A stretch of 64,000 bases of DNA from an uncultured Eubacterium sp. (GTDB lineage Bacteria; Bacillota; Clostridia; Lachnospirales; Lachnospiraceae): assembly GCA_947089855.1 (NCBI GenBank), contig CAMUML010000001.1, forward strand, positions 1-64,000, read 5' to 3'. The notes under the pieces are model-generated. The model was given only the letters and a program-made list of their open reading frames with translations, was not told where the DNA came from and did not search any database. The first letter of the stretch is position 1. Each line of letters opens with the position of its first letter. The translations under genes were made by a program, and so were the position numbers. This document shows positions 63,610-64,000 of the stretch, piece after piece.

Positions 63610-64000
63610 ATGGAGATATTACAAAAGATTGAATCTTATATCAAGGAATATCATATGATAGAAGCGGGCAGCCATGTCATTGCAGGGGTTTCTGGCGGGG
63701 CGGATTCAGTATGCCTGCTGCTGGCACTGCTGAAGCTGCGGGGGCGGCTTGGGCATACAGTGTCTGTTGTGCATGTCGAACATGGCATCCGTGGGGAAGA
63801 AGCATTGCAGGATGCGGCATTTGTCAAACAATTGTGTTGGCAGTGGGGCATAGCATGCAGGGTTTGCCATTGCAAGGCGCCGGCATATGCGGCTGCGCAT
63901 GGCATAAGTGTGGAAGAGGCCGGCAGGCTATTGCGGTATGCTTTTTTTGAAGATGAAAAAAAAGTATACGAAGCCAGGGCAGCAACCAAAATAGCAGTGG
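63610..64000 (+). CDS. tilS: tRNA(Ile)-lysidine synthase, N-terminal part (cut by window edge)
   Basis: The first 130 residues are present. TilS converts the anticodon C of tRNA-Ile2 to lysidine. The ATP loop VIAGVSGGADSVCLLLALL carries the family SGGADS motif, followed by VVHVEHGIRGEEALQDAAFV. ATG 63610 follows GGAG with about eight bases between. It lies 19 bases after spoIIE, a pairing also seen in Bacillus. The frame stays open to the end of the window. Confidence 0.92.
   Translation, partial: MEILQKIESYIKEYHMIEAGSHVIAGVSGGADSVCLLLALLKLRGRLGHTVSVVHVEHGIRGEEALQDAAFVKQLCWQWGIACRVCHCKAPAYAAAHGISVEEAGRLLRYAFFEDEKKVYEARAATKIAV

Overview
The window looks like a chromosomal segment of a spore-forming Gram-positive Clostridia member, most likely Lachnospiraceae. 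The inference rests on gene content: spoIIE, spoVG, the yabP-yabQ-divIC block, a dnaD-dnaC primosome pair, the glgC/glgD pair, a class B sortase with a TPKTG-type substrate, an archaeal-type ProS, and lysine/alanine-rich and HPr-like small proteins common in that family. No rRNA, tRNA, CRISPR array or intact prophage was seen.

Layout. (1) 1-2,786 is an accessory edge: a toxin-antitoxin locus with three operator-like palindromes and an apparently frameshifted antitoxin, a decayed serine-recombinase tail, and about 1.5 kb of stop-riddled DNA. (2) 2,787-13,798 is a cell-surface module: a 2,691-residue secreted repeat protein, a class B sortase and an LRR protein with a sorting signal. (3) 14,081-24,529 holds glutamate dehydrogenase, a transposase-family remnant, an LTA-synthase-like enzyme, a proline-rich putative coat protein, a secreted protein with a degenerate C39-like domain, a sodium:alanine symporter, an HPr-like protein and a DUF6465-like protein. 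(4) 24,675-29,965 (minus strand) carries dnaD-dnaC-prs, with murC upstream of it; a cluster of DnaA-box sequences lies between dnaD and murC. (5) 30,285-40,211 has glgC-glgD-spoVG, an M23 peptidase, pth, mfd and a PrsA-like lipoprotein. (6) 40,327-47,598 has a heterodimeric ABC exporter, murA, and metK behind a SAM riboswitch. (7) 47,876-59,102 has a two-component system, a pseudouridine synthase, an AI-2E-family permease, proS, cca, a CotS-like protein, a PEGA lipoprotein and a phosphohexomutase. (8) 59,279-64,000 is a sporulation/division cluster in the Bacillus-like order hup-rqcP-yabP-yabQ-divIC-spoIIE-tilS, with tilS cut by the window edge.

Most of the window is housekeeping. The points most worth a second look are the damaged antitoxin next to an intact toxin, the surface-protein/sortase module with a composition break inside the giant gene, the DnaA-box cluster beside the primosome genes, a spoIIE promoter with a 21-bp spacer and a full Spo0A box over its -35, and two families of structured dispersed repeats, one of which flanks the metK riboswitch as an inverted pair. 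I did not find a clearly new multi-gene system; the surface module is the best candidate for an undescribed one.
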